From: Archangium sp.
GTDB lineage: Bacteria > Myxococcota > Myxococcia > Myxococcales > Myxococcaceae
NCBI GenBank assembly: GCA_022843845.1
Contig: JALHMW010000011.1
Span: 1 to 64,000, forward strand
Length of the DNA stretch: 64,000 nucleotides
Reading direction: 5' to 3'
The translations under genes were made by a program, and so were the position numbers. Shown one piece after another: positions 7,760 through 16,252 of the stretch. The notes beneath the pieces are model-generated. The model was not told where the DNA came from. It ran no database searches and saw nothing but the letters and a program-made list of their open reading frames with translations. The first letter of the stretch is position 1. The number at the start of each line of letters is the position of its first letter.

Positions 7760-8881
7760 ATGCCCGCCACCCCGCTCGAGATCGTCGAGGCCGCGAAGGC
7801 CAACCGACGCACGCTCCGCCCTGCCCTGCTCGCCTGGTTCGATCACAACAAGCGCGAGCTGCCCTGGCGTGACACCCGCGATCCGTACGCGATCTGGGTC
7901 AGCGAGGTGATGCTCCAGCAGACGCAGGTCGATCGCGTCATCGCCTACTACCAGCGCTTCCTGGAGCGCTTCCCCACCGTGAAGTCGCTCGCCTCGGCCG
8001 AGGTCTCCGACGTGCTCAGCCTCTGGAGCGGCCTCGGCTACTACTCGCGCGCGCGCAACCTTCACAAAGCCGCGGTGGAGCTCGACGCGAAGCACCAGGG
8101 CACGCTCCCGAGCACCGTCGAGGCGCTGCGCACGCTCCCCGGCTTCGGGCGGTACACGGCCGGCGCCGTCGCCTCCATCGCCTTCGACCAGGAGGCCCCG
8201 CTCGTCGATGGCAACGTGGCCCGCGTGTTGTCGCGGCTGTTCGAGATCGACGGCGCGCCCCAGGACAAGACCCGCGAAGCGACGCTCTGGGAGCTCGCGA
8301 CCCTGCTCGTGAAGGGTGAGCGGCCCGGCGACTTCAACCAGTCCCTCATGGAGCTCGGCGCGACCGTCTGCACGCCGGCGTCTCCCACCTGCCTGCTGTG
8401 CCCGGTGCAGACGCACTGCCGCGCCCTGGCCGCTGGCCGGGTCGACGAGCTGCCGCCACCTCGAAAGCTCCCGCCGCGCAAACGCCTCGAGCTCGCCGTC
8501 GCCTTGAGTCACCGCGATGGCAACGTGCTGCTCGCCCGCCGGCCGGAGTCGGGGCTCTTCGGTGGCCTGTGGGAGATGCCCGGCCTCGTGCTCGAGAAGG
8601 GCACCAACCCCTACGCCTCGCTCAAGGCCCTCTTCGGAAAACGCGCCGTCATCGGCCCCGAGATGCTGGTGCTCGAACGAACGCTCACCCATCGGGATCT
8701 CGTCTTGCGTCTCTTCCCGGTCGACCTGCCGCCCCGGCTCAAGGCCCCGCCCGATCAGTACCTCGAGTGGCGTTGGATTCCGCGCGACCAGACGCACGCG
8801 CTCGGTATGAGCTCCGCGATGGAGTCGGCCCTCGACGAGGTGTTCCCGCTCGAGGTGAAGAAGGCCCGCAAGCGCAGGTGA
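7760..8881 (+). CDS. mutY: A/G-specific adenine glycosylase MutY
   Basis: MutY removes adenine mispaired with 8-oxoguanine in DNA. The sequence shows the HhH-GPD glycosylase fold with the catalytic Glu in WVSEVMLQQTQV, the helix-hairpin-helix LPGFGRYTAGA, the catalytic Asp in VDGNVARVLSR, and the [4Fe-4S] loop C-x6-C-x2-C-x5-C (CTPASPTCLLCPVQTHC, about residues 197-213). A C-terminal NUDIX-like domain for 8-oxoG recognition follows (LLARRPESGLFGGLWEMPG). The length of 373 residues is usual for the family. TTG 7721 and GTG 7745 are alternative starts; I prefer ATG 7760, from which homology to the family begins soon. Confidence 0.95.
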   Translation: MPATPLEIVEAAKANRRTLRPALLAWFDHNKRELPWRDTRDPYAIWVSEVMLQQTQVDRVIAYYQRFLERFPTVKSLASAEVSDVLSLWSGLGYYSRARNLHKAAVELDAKHQGTLPSTVEALRTLPGFGRYTAGAVASIAFDQEAPLVDGNVARVLSRLFEIDGAPQDKTREATLWELATLLVKGERPGDFNQSLMELGATVCTPASPTCLLCPVQTHCRALAAGRVDELPPPRKLPPRKRLELAVALSHRDGNVLLARRPESGLFGGLWEMPGLVLEKGTNPYASLKALFGKRAVIGPEMLVLERTLTHRDLVLRLFPVDLPPRLKAPPDQYLEWRWIPRDQTHALGMSSAMESALDEVFPLEVKKARKRR

Positions 8882-8936
8882 GCATCAGAAGAAACGCTTT
8901 GACCCGCGCAGGGCCTCGTCTTTAAGGTGATTTTCA

Positions 8937-9305
8937 ATGGAACACCCGCTCACGCAGTACCTCCCGATCGCCGTCGTGTTCGGGCTCGCCGGAGTGATGG
9001 CCGTCGCGATTCCCTTCCTCGCCGGAATCCTGGGCCCGAAGTCGCAGAGCACCATGAAGGGCGAGGCGTTCGAAGGCGGCAACGCGCCGATGGGCTCGGC
9101 CCGGCAGCGCTTCGCGGTGAAGTTCTACGTGGTCGCCCTGCTCTTCATCGTGTTCGACATCGAAGCGGTGTTCCTCTACCCGTGGGCGGTCAACTTCCAG
9201 GCGCTCGGCTGGTTCGGCTACGTCACCATGCTGGTCTTCGCGGCGACGCTGATCGTCGGGCTGGTATACATCTGGAAAAAGGGCGCGCTGGACTGGGAGA
9301 GCTGA
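8937..9305 (+). CDS. nuoA: NADH-quinone oxidoreductase subunit A
   Basis: NuoA is a three-helix inner-membrane subunit of complex I, near the quinone channel. The 122-residue product has three hydrophobic helices (about residues 9-32, 62-84 and 91-112) and the family signature RFAVKFYVVALLFIVFDIEAVFLYPW with the conserved Asp-Glu pair. It is followed after 26 bases by nuoB. Further nuo genes do not follow, so the rest of complex I must be encoded elsewhere. Confidence 0.95.
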   Translation: MEHPLTQYLPIAVVFGLAGVMAVAIPFLAGILGPKSQSTMKGEAFEGGNAPMGSARQRFAVKFYVVALLFIVFDIEAVFLYPWAVNFQALGWFGYVTMLVFAATLIVGLVYIWKKGALDWES

Positions 9306-9331
9306 GGGCTCCCGCCCCTGGGAAAAGAACC

Positions 9332-9892
9332 ATGGCTTCCGATACCGACATCGCTCCGATTCTCACCACCCGCCGCGACGAGGCGACGGGCTTCTTTCAG
9401 AAGGTCGTCTCGAAGGGCCTGGGCTGGGCGCGCAAGTACTCGCTCTTCACCTACCCGTTCGCCACCGCGTGCTGCGGCATGGAGTACATGTCGGTCGCGG
9501 CCAGCCGCTACGACATCTCGCGCTTCGGCGCCGAGTTCCCCCGCTTCTCGCCGCGCCAGGCTGACCTGCTGATGGTGGTGGGCACGATCAACCTGAAGCA
9601 GGCTCCGATTCTCAAGCGCGTCTACGAGCAGATGACCGAGCCCAAGTGGGTCGTCAGCTTCGGCGTGTGCGCGTCTTCGGGCGGCTTCTACGACAACTAC
9701 GCGGTGCTCCAGGGCATCGACCGCATCATCCCCGTCGACGTCTACATCCCCGGCTGCCCGCCACGCCCTGAGCAGGTGCTCGACGGCTTGATGCTTTTGC
9801 AGGACAAGATCCAGAACGAGAAGCACAGCCTGGGCAACAAGCAGAAGATCCCCGAGCGCCCGGGCTATCGCGACATCGTCTTGTCGAAGTGA
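9332..9892 (+). CDS. nuoB: NADH-quinone oxidoreductase subunit B
   Basis: NuoB carries the terminal [4Fe-4S] cluster N2 of complex I and passes electrons to quinone. The 186-residue sequence shows the adjacent cysteines in TACCGMEYM, a third in FGVCASSGGFY and a fourth in GCPPRPEQ, all needed for N2. The start is ATG 9332 with GGGAAAAG upstream; the longer open frame reaching back into nuoA is an overlap artefact. The stop overlaps a GTG that begins a signal-peptide-like remnant (see 9889). Confidence 0.95.
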   Translation: MASDTDIAPILTTRRDEATGFFQKVVSKGLGWARKYSLFTYPFATACCGMEYMSVAASRYDISRFGAEFPRFSPRQADLLMVVGTINLKQAPILKRVYEQMTEPKWVVSFGVCASSGGFYDNYAVLQGIDRIIPVDVYIPGCPPRPEQVLDGLMLLQDKIQNEKHSLGNKQKIPERPGYRDIVLSK

Positions 9893-10257
9893 CGAGCTTG
9901 GGCCTCCGGTTCCCCCGGCCGGCCCACGTCGTCATCGCGGCGCTGCTGGTGATCTGTGGCCCCTGCTCGTCCGTCGCGGGGCGCTTCACCCGAAGTTCAA
10001 CTCGGGCTCATCGAACCGGCTCATCCGCAGCGGCGTTGGCGTGAAAGACCCCCAGACCGTCCTTGCTGGCGATCTCGAGAGACGAGGTCAGCTTCTTCGA
10101 CTTCGCGTCCTTCTTCGGTGACGAGCTCGGCTGCGCCGACGCCTTGTACCTCGACGGGATCATCTCGGGCCTGGCCGTCAGCCCCGGAGCCCTGGACGAT
10201 GACACCGGACCGTTTGCCGCCGCCGTCGTCGCAGACCCACGGAACCCGATGCCCTGA
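9889..10257 (+). pseudogene. Broken phosphodiester glycosidase family gene
   Basis: GTG 9889 overlaps the nuoB stop and opens a signal-peptide-like stretch (HVVIAALLVICGPCSSVAG). The sequence then continues in another frame from about 9957 as PLLVRRGALHPKF and [14 protein letters not shown], and returns to the first frame at 10063 as [17 protein letters not shown] and [14 protein letters not shown]. These blocks are the C-terminal part of the phosphodiester glycosidase (NAGPA/DUF2233) family. The N-terminal and middle portions are gone and at least two frameshifts are present, so the gene is not functional. Confidence 0.65.
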
Positions 10258-10299
10258 GTGACCGCAAGCGCCCGGAACACCTCGCGGAGGCAGTCCGCC

Positions 10300-10327
10300 T
10301 TGCTTCTCCAACGCGCCGCGTTATATG
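10300..10327 (+). promoter_or_regulatory. Candidate sigma-70-type promoter of phasin-like gene
   Basis: TTGCTT at 10300-10305 and TATATG at 10322-10327 are separated by 16 bases. Transcription would start near 10334, just before an excellent ribosome binding site (AAGGAGGAG) for the gene at 10353. Both hexamers are only partial matches to consensus. Confidence 0.4.
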
Positions 10328-10352
10328 CAGTGCGTCAAGGAGGAGTACCGCA

Positions 10353-10718
10353 ATGAAGACTGCCACCAAGAAGCCCGTGACCGCTGTTGCCGCCCAACGC
10401 CTCAACGAGGGACTCGAGGCTGCCAAGAAGCAGCTCGCCGACGTGGAGAAGGACATCGTGACCGAAGCAAAGAAGCAGCGGAAGTCGATCGAGAAGGTGC
10501 TGACCCGCGTTCGCAGCGGCAACGATCTGAAGCAGCTCGAGAAGCGCATCGCCTCGACCGCGACCGACCTCCGCAAGCGCGTGCTGCTGATGCCGCGTGA
10601 GGTGCTCAGCGCGCTCGGCGTCGCGACCTCTGACGACATGACGAAGCTCACGAAGAACCTCACGAAGCTGTCCAAGCGCGTCGACGAACTCGCCAAGTCG
10701 CGCCAGACCTTCAGCTAA
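10353..10718 (+). CDS. Phasin-like coiled-coil protein
   Basis: The 121-residue, Lys- and Ala-rich, almost wholly helical protein (KQLADVEKDIVTEAKKQRKSIEKVL; LTKNLTKLSKRVDELAK) resembles phasin or PhaF-like proteins that coat polyhydroxyalkanoate granules. The Lys-rich N-terminus (MKTATKKPV) could contact nucleic acid. A strong AAGGAGG site precedes the ATG. A second, related protein follows at 10799, suggesting a pair that acts together. The granule role is inferred from family resemblance; no PHA synthase gene is in the window. Confidence 0.6.
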   Translation: MKTATKKPVTAVAAQRLNEGLEAAKKQLADVEKDIVTEAKKQRKSIEKVLTRVRSGNDLKQLEKRIASTATDLRKRVLLMPREVLSALGVATSDDMTKLTKNLTKLSKRVDELAKSRQTFS

Positions 10719-10798
10719 CCTCCTGTTCTTCCGGTCGGTTTGGCAGCTTCGGTGGCCCTTCCGCTCGGGTCGGTTAATGTGGTTAGAGGCCCTACTTC

Positions 10799-11146
10799 AT
10801 GGACACCCGACCACCACAACCGCCTCATGACCGGCGCTCCATCGCTGAATTCTTCCAGCAGGTGTGGAGCCAGGCGCTGGTCACCGTGTCAGGCGCCGAG
10901 GACGAAGCGGCCAAGCTGTTGGCGCGCGTTCAGGGCATGGCCGGCTGGAGCCAGGACGAGGTCAAGAAGCAGGTTCGGGAGTACTCCGACCGCCTCACCT
11001 CCCAGCGCCGCGACATGGAGAAGAAGGTCGAAGAGGCCGTGCGCGTCTCGCTCCAGCGCATGCGCGTGCCCCGCAAGGAAGAGATCGCACAGCTCAACTC
11101 GCGCCTCGACACCCTCAACAAGCGCATCGAGCACCTCGCCAAGTGA
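10799..11146 (+). CDS. Phasin superfamily-like protein
   Basis: The product has 115 residues and ends in a leucine-zipper-like segment (KEEIAQLNSRLDTLNKRIEHLAK) very like the C-terminus of the preceding protein and of PhaF/PhaI-type phasins. The N-terminal half carries FFQQVWSQALVTVSGAEDEAAKLLARV, a helix typical of poly(3-hydroxyalkanoate)-associated proteins. The stop overlaps the GTG of the lytic transglycosylase gene (GTGA), so the two are translationally coupled. Confidence 0.6.
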   Translation: MDTRPPQPPHDRRSIAEFFQQVWSQALVTVSGAEDEAAKLLARVQGMAGWSQDEVKKQVREYSDRLTSQRRDMEKKVEEAVRVSLQRMRVPRKEEIAQLNSRLDTLNKRIEHLAK

Positions 11147-11907
11147 CCGCAACTCTTGCCACCGACGTGCAGACGAGCCGGGCCTCCAGGCCTGTGGTTC
11201 GTCGCGCCCAGCGGTGGCTGGTGCGGCTCGGCCCCGGCGCGTCGACCGCCAGCGCGATGGCTGTGCTGTCTGCGATGGCGCTGGCCTGGTCCGTCGCGCC
11301 CCTCGTCCAGCCGGTGACGCCCGTCGTCCGGTTCGAGCCGATGGGCGTTCAGGTCGTCAGCCACCCCGACTCGGAGCGCATCGACGCCGTGCTCGCCCGC
11401 CGCGGGCCCGGCCTTGGCCTTCGCCTTCGCCAGCAGCTCGCCGTCGCCATCTCGGAAGAAGCCCGCGCCGCCAACTTCGATCCGCTCCTCATCCTCGCCA
11501 TCATCGACGTCGAGTCCGAGTTCCGCGAGACCGCGGTGTCGAACATGAACGCCCGTGGCCTGATGCAGATTCAGCCGGTGACGCTGCAGTACGTCGCCGA
11601 GCGCGAAGGCATCAAGCTGACCGCCAGGGAGATCGAAGCAGACCCCGCCCTGCGCGTTCGCCTCGGCATCCGGTACCTCAAGTACCTCGCGTCACGGTTC
11701 GGCAACGATCTCGATGTCGCCCTGATGGCCTACAACGCCGGCCCCACCCGGGTGCAGCTGGCGGCCCGACAGCGTGGGGAGCTCGAGCAGTTCCGCAACT
11801 ACGTGCGCGCCGTTCGCCGGGAGTACGCGGTGCTCAAGCGCGAACACGGCGAGGCCGGTGACTGGGCCTTCGCGGCCCGCGAGTCGGCGAGCAGGCCCCA
11901 GCAATGA
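11143..11907 (+). CDS. Lytic transglycosylase (SLT domain)
   Basis: Lytic transglycosylases cleave peptidoglycan between MurNAc and GlcNAc. The start is GTG 11143, overlapping the previous stop. A basic segment and one membrane helix or signal anchor (about residues 35-55) precede a single SLT domain at about residues 100-215. It contains the catalytic Glu in DVESEFRETAVS, the SxxGxMQI-type block NARGLMQIQP, and AYNAGPTRV. The length is 254 residues. The gene is packed between the phasin-like gene and a thioesterase gene with 4-base overlaps on both sides. Confidence 0.88.
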   Translation: MTATLATDVQTSRASRPVVRRAQRWLVRLGPGASTASAMAVLSAMALAWSVAPLVQPVTPVVRFEPMGVQVVSHPDSERIDAVLARRGPGLGLRLRQQLAVAISEEARAANFDPLLILAIIDVESEFRETAVSNMNARGLMQIQPVTLQYVAEREGIKLTAREIEADPALRVRLGIRYLKYLASRFGNDLDVALMAYNAGPTRVQLAARQRGELEQFRNYVRAVRREYAVLKREHGEAGDWAFAARESASRPQQ

Positions 11908-12368
11908 CCGAGAAGTGCCTGCAGGAGACGTACGCCCCACACAACGCGTGCTTCGGCTGTGGCCCGTCGAACGAGAAGGGGCTGCGCATCCGCTCCTTCG
12001 CGAAGGGTGAGCAGGTCGTCGCCGAGTGGAAACCCGAGCCGCACCACGAGGCGTTTCCGGGCGTGCTCAACGGCGGCATCATCGGCTCGCTCCTCGACTG
12101 TCACTGCAACTGGACCGCAGCGTGGCACCTGATGAACGAGCGCAAGGCTGGTAGCCCGCCGTGCACCGTGACGGCTGACTACGCGATCGTGCTCAAGCGC
12201 CCCTGCCCGACCGATGTCCCGCTCTCGATCTCGGCGAAGGTCGTCGAGTCCGACGGCACCAGGGTGGTCGTCGAAGGGGTGCTCGAGGCCGGTGGCAAGG
12301 TGCGCGCGACGTGCAAGGGCACCTTCGTAGCGGTCGAACCAGGGCATCCCGCGTACCATCGCTGGTAG
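11904..12368 (+). CDS. Hotdog-fold thioesterase (PaaI-like)
   Basis: The 154-residue protein has the hotdog thioesterase pattern: FPGVLNGGIIGSLLDCHCNWTA, with the Gly-rich start of the long helix, then VTADYAIVLKRPCP, and a C-terminal strand with ATCKGTFVAV. Such enzymes hydrolyse acyl-CoA or aryl-CoA thioesters; the substrate cannot be read from the sequence. The N-terminal CFGCGPSNEKGLRI block is typical of one subgroup. The ATG overlaps the previous stop (ATGA), which places it in the transglycosylase operon. Confidence 0.8.
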   Translation: MTEKCLQETYAPHNACFGCGPSNEKGLRIRSFAKGEQVVAEWKPEPHHEAFPGVLNGGIIGSLLDCHCNWTAAWHLMNERKAGSPPCTVTADYAIVLKRPCPTDVPLSISAKVVESDGTRVVVEGVLEAGGKVRATCKGTFVAVEPGHPAYHRW

Positions 12369-13031
12369 GTGACGACCGCCACGCTCCTCGCGCTCGTGTT
12401 GACGGCGGCTCCTCCCGAGCCCGGGCGCTGGTTTCCCGTCTCGGCGCGCGGCGGCTTCACGGCGTTCCTCTCGACCGCGACCGGCAGCCCGACCATCGGC
12501 GCCGATCTCGAGGTGCTGGCGAACGTTGGGACGCCGGGGACCGGTCCACTCCCCTTCGCGCACCAGGGCTTCGTCTTCTCCGCAGGCCTGCGCGGCTTCT
12601 TCGGCGGCTCCCCGTGGACAGCGTGTGACTGGTGCCTCTCCCGGCTGACGGTGGGCCCGGTGGCGCGGCTGAGCTACGTGGTGAGCGATCGCCTCGAAGG
12701 CGCGACCGTGCCCGACGCCGCCCTCTGGCTGCAGGTCAGCCCCCAGCTCGTGCGCGAGAGCCTGCCTGACGCGCCCCTGATGCCTGGAGGCAGCCGCCTC
12801 GCCTTCGCCGTGCGCGTCGATCTCGGCGTCACCCTCGTCGCGTGGACGCTCTCGCTCTTCAAGCTGGTCGGCCTCATTCACGACGAAGGCTCGGTCGAGG
12901 TGGGCGCGGCGACGTTGCCGCTGTTCGCCCTGGCCTTCATCAACCACCTGGCGCTCTCGTGGGAGTGGTCCGGCGCGGCCGTTTCCATGAGCAGTCACCG
13001 GTTCGGGGCTACCATCGGCTCCAGCTTCTAA
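12369..13031 (+). CDS. Hypothetical exported protein
   Basis: GTG 12369 directly follows the thioesterase stop. The first 13 residues form a short signal peptide (MTTATLLALVLTAAP). The mature part alternates small and aromatic residues (GGFTAFLSTATGSPTIGADLEVL, VGPVARLSYVV), consistent with outer-membrane beta strands, and ends in GSSF with a C-terminal Phe. An outer-membrane beta-barrel is a reasonable guess. No family was recognised. Confidence 0.62.
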   Translation: MTTATLLALVLTAAPPEPGRWFPVSARGGFTAFLSTATGSPTIGADLEVLANVGTPGTGPLPFAHQGFVFSAGLRGFFGGSPWTACDWCLSRLTVGPVARLSYVVSDRLEGATVPDAALWLQVSPQLVRESLPDAPLMPGGSRLAFAVRVDLGVTLVAWTLSLFKLVGLIHDEGSVEVGAATLPLFALAFINHLALSWEWSGAAVSMSSHRFGATIGSSF

Positions 13032-13045
13032 AAACCGGAGAGCCC

Positions 13046-15184
13046 ATGGCCAACCCCCGCGCCGACGTCACCAGCCGCAGCCGCGCTGAAGACACCTTCG
13101 AGGCCGGCGTGCACGCTGACGCCGAGATCGGCTCCATCGACGTCGGCCTCGCGGTGCAGCCCGACGCGATCGGCATCGTCATCGACGCGCCGGTGGTCGG
13201 TCAGCTCAAGGTGGCCCTCGAGATTCAGCCCGACGGCACCACCCGGCTGGCCTCGATGCAGCGCCGGCTCGCCGACGGGAGCCAGGCCAACGTCCCGCCC
13301 GTCGTCGTCGTCGACGAGACCCGGGTGCTCCAGCTCGAGGGTCAGCTCGACCAGCAGCGGCAGGAGCTGGTGACGGCGCTGGAGCGCTTCGAGAAGGTGC
13401 AGGCGCAGACGCTCACCGAGCGCGATGACGCCCGCGAGCGCGCGGAGGTGCACCACGAGAACGAGACCGAGCTGCAGACCACCATCGACGAGCACCTGCG
13501 CACCATCGCGCGCCTCGAGGGTGAGCTGACGTTGGCCCGGAACCAGGTGGCGGAGGAGAAGGAGACCCGCCTGCAGGTGCTCGGTGAGCGCGAGAAGGCG
13601 CGGGCCGAGCTCGATCGGATGCGGCAGGAGCAGGACGCGGGCTCCGCCGTGCTGATGCGCGAGGTGTCGGAGGCGCGGGCCGCTCGCGACGCGGCAGAGG
13701 GCGAACGGGGCCTGATCTCGAAGGAGCTCACCGAGCTCTCGGCGGCCCTCACCGTGCGCAGCGACGAGCTCAAGACGCTGACGACCGAGCGAGACGAGCT
13801 GGTGCTCCAGCTCTCGACCGCGACTGGCGCCCTCGAGCGACTGCGCGCCACCCAGGATGCCGGTGAGCGTCAGAAGTCAGAGCTGCAGGCCCAGCTCGAC
13901 GCGCTCACCAGCAGCCTGACGCAGGCCGAGGGGGCGAGAGATCTCGCAGGTGAACGCCTCGCGGCGCTGGAGCAGCAAGCCGAGTCGACGATCGCCGAGC
14001 TCACCACCGCGCGCGCCGAGCTGCGGGCCGCGAACGAGCGCATCACCACGTTGGAGACCGATCTCCAGCAGACCCGCGCGACGCTGGAAGAGAAGTCGTC
14101 GTCGCTGGAGCAGGCCTTCGCGCAGGCGGCGGAGCTCGAGCAGGTGCGCACGCAGGTCGAGGAGCTGACCGCGGAGCTCGCGCAGAAGAATGAGCAGCTC
14201 ACCGCCACCGAGTCTGGCGTCACCGCGACGTCGGAGCAGGTCACCGCGCTGACGGCCCAGGTGACGCAGCTCGAAGCCGACCTGGCGGAACGAGCGCAGG
14301 CACTGGCCGAGGCCGTCGCCCAGCTGGAGGCGACCCGCGCCGAGCTCGACCAGGGACGGCAGGCGGTCGCCGACGTCACCGAGCAGCGCGACACCGCCCT
14401 CGCCGAGCGGGAGGCCGTTCGCGCGGAGCTGGCCGACGCGGTGGCCCAACGAGACACCGCCCTCGCAGAACGCGACGCAGTCCGGTCCGAGCTCGATCTG
14501 GGCGCCACCGACGCCACCGCGCAACGAGACGCCGCGATCGCCGAACGTGACGCCCTCCGCGCCGAGCAGGAGCTGGGAGCGCAGGCCCTCGCCGACGCCA
14601 TCGCGCACCGTGACGCCGCGCTCGCCGAGCTCGAAGGGAGCAAGGCCGAAGCGGCGACCGCCATCGCCGAGTGGCAGGCCGCGCTCGAGAAAGAGAAGGC
14701 CGACCTCGAAGAGGCCCGCGGCGTCGCCAAGACGTTGAAGGACCGCGCCGAGAAGGCCGTCACCGAGCGCGACGAAGCCCGCACCGTCGCCAAGACGCTG
14801 CACCAGCGCATGGGCACGGGGGGCGCTCCGGCCGACGCGTTCAAGAAAGAGATCAAGGAGCTCCGCGACACGCTCGATCACGAACGCGCGCTCGCCGCGA
14901 AGCTCGTCACGGAGCGGGATCGCGCCACCCAGCAGGTCGAGGCGCTCCAGCGCATGATCGAGCAGGAGCGCAGCAACCGCGTGAAGGCCGTCGCCGAGCG
15001 TGACGAGTACAAGAGCCGCTTCCGCGCGCTCACCTCGGAGGCCCCGCCGCGCACGCCCGCCGACAGCGGAGAGACGACGCAGAGCTACGTCCTCTCGGCC
15101 ACCGATCCCAACGTGCCCATTCAGAGCGTCGAGCACCCCGAGACGCCCACCTCACCGATGCCCGCGACGCCGCGGAAGAAGTAA
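13046..15184 (+). CDS. Long coiled-coil protein
   Basis: The 712-residue product has a globular N-terminal region of about 90 residues (IGSIDVGLAVQPDAIGIVID, LKVALEIQPDGTTRL). About 590 residues of heptad-rich Ala/Glu/Gln/Arg sequence follow, then a low-complexity C-terminus (TPTSPMPATPRKK). Between residues about 430 and 540 a unit of the type RDTALAERDAVRxEL recurs several times. Proteins of this shape in myxobacteria include cytoskeletal and motility scaffolds, but I can identify no named family. The ATG at 13046 starts 14 bases after the previous gene. It is cytoplasmic by composition. Confidence 0.8.
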   Translation: MANPRADVTSRSRAEDTFEAGVHADAEIGSIDVGLAVQPDAIGIVIDAPVVGQLKVALEIQPDGTTRLASMQRRLADGSQANVPPVVVVDETRVLQLEGQLDQQRQELVTALERFEKVQAQTLTERDDARERAEVHHENETELQTTIDEHLRTIARLEGELTLARNQVAEEKETRLQVLGEREKARAELDRMRQEQDAGSAVLMREVSEARAARDAAEGERGLISKELTELSAALTVRSDELKTLTTERDELVLQLSTATGALERLRATQDAGERQKSELQAQLDALTSSLTQAEGARDLAGERLAALEQQAESTIAELTTARAELRAANERITTLETDLQQTRATLEEKSSSLEQAFAQAAELEQVRTQVEELTAELAQKNEQLTATESGVTATSEQVTALTAQVTQLEADLAERAQALAEAVAQLEATRAELDQGRQAVADVTEQRDTALAEREAVRAELADAVAQRDTALAERDAVRSELDLGATDATAQRDAAIAERDALRAEQELGAQALADAIAHRDAALAELEGSKAEAATAIAEWQAALEKEKADLEEARGVAKTLKDRAEKAVTERDEARTVAKTLHQRMGTGGAPADAFKKEIKELRDTLDHERALAAKLVTERDRATQQVEALQRMIEQERSNRVKAVAERDEYKSRFRALTSEAPPRTPADSGETTQSYVLSATDPNVPIQSVEHPETPTSPMPATPRKK

Positions 15185-15195
15185 AGACGTCGCCC

Positions 15196-16209
15196 GTGCG
15201 CCTGCCCCTCGCCTTCGCTCTCGTCGCTCCGCTGTGTGCCTTCGCCGACGCGCCCACCACCCAGGACGAATGGGAGGAAGCGGCGCAGTTCGACTGCATC
15301 GGGCCCGTCACCCACTTCGCGACGCCTGACGTGAAGGAGAAGGACGGCTTCCGCTACGAGTACACGGGCGCGACGGTGAAGCTGCGCCGCACCACACCGA
15401 AGGCTGGCAAGCAGGTGCGCCTCGGGCTGCTCGCCGGCATCAAGGATCTCGACCCAGAGACCGTCGCCAGCGTCGCCCGCTTCCTCGCCGACTTCGAGAA
15501 GGCCGACGTCGACGCCGTGGTGATCGGCGGAGACACCTCGAGCGAACCGCAGATGCTGGAGACCATCTACGCCCACCTCGCGAAAGCCACGAAGCGGCCG
15601 CTCCTGGTGATCGCCGGCAACATGGAGCGTGGTGCCTCGCTCAACTACGCGCTGACCAAGGTGCGCAAAGACACCGCCGCGACGAACCTGGTGAACATGG
15701 ATCTCGTGCGCCGCGCCGACTTCGACGGCGCCGACGTCGTCAGCCTCGGCGGGTACCACGACAAGGCGTTCCTCCACCTCGCGGGTGGCTGCATCTACGC
15801 CGACAAACACATCGATCAGCTCGAGACCCTCGCGAAGGCTGCCGATGACGCGGTGGTGCTGCTGACCCATGGGCCGATGCGCCAGAAGGGCCAGCAGGCG
15901 CTCGACTACGTGCCTGGCGCCGAGAACGTCGGCGACCCCCGCCTCACCGCGATCGTCCAGAGCGCGAAGATCGCCTTCGGCATCACCGGCCACATCCTCG
16001 AGGCCGCCGCGAAGGGCACCGACGTCGCCGGGAAAGTGCTGCCGCCGAAGAAGCCGCACCCTGCGCTCTTCGTGAACCAGGGCTCGGCCAACCCGCTCCC
16101 GTGGAAGATGAACGACGGCTCCACGGCGTACGGCCTCGCGGCGATCCTGACCATCGAGGGGAAGAAGGGCTCCTACGAGGTGCTGCGTGGGCCGAAACCG
16201 GCGAAGTGA
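15196..16209 (+). CDS. Exported calcineurin-like metallophosphoesterase
   Basis: GTG 15196 starts a signal peptide (MRLPLAFALVAPLCAFA), so the enzyme is periplasmic or surface-exposed. The metallophosphoesterase motifs are visible in order: a possible first motif region LGLLAGIKDLD, then VVIGGDTSS (GD), VIAGNMERG (GN), VLLTHGPM (H) and FGITGHILEA (GH). The typical first D-x-H motif is unclear, which is unusual. The length is 337 residues. The substrate is unknown. It follows the coiled-coil gene by 11 bases and is probably co-transcribed. Confidence 0.68.
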   Translation: MRLPLAFALVAPLCAFADAPTTQDEWEEAAQFDCIGPVTHFATPDVKEKDGFRYEYTGATVKLRRTTPKAGKQVRLGLLAGIKDLDPETVASVARFLADFEKADVDAVVIGGDTSSEPQMLETIYAHLAKATKRPLLVIAGNMERGASLNYALTKVRKDTAATNLVNMDLVRRADFDGADVVSLGGYHDKAFLHLAGGCIYADKHIDQLETLAKAADDAVVLLTHGPMRQKGQQALDYVPGAENVGDPRLTAIVQSAKIAFGITGHILEAAAKGTDVAGKVLPPKKPHPALFVNQGSANPLPWKMNDGSTAYGLAAILTIEGKKGSYEVLRGPKPAK

Positions 16210-16252
16210 GGTATGTGGTGACGGCGAGGTCCGAGCCGGTCGGAACAGACGC

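Noticed and set aside
7697-8797. Long minus-strand open frame antisense to mutY, continuous with the membrane-protein gene
   Set aside because: High-GC antisense artefact: rich in Arg, Glu and His, with no motif, and mutY on the other strand is certain. Only the last 188 codons (7130-7696) look like protein.
14380-14660. Repeated DNA that could suggest a CRISPR-like or tandem array
   Set aside because: The repeats are imperfect, in frame, and encode heptads of the coiled-coil protein; no constant repeat-spacer pattern exists.
13877-15136. 419-codon minus-strand frame inside the coiled-coil gene
   Set aside because: It mirrors the repeated codons of the plus-strand gene (Leu/Gly/Arg rich) and shows no domain.
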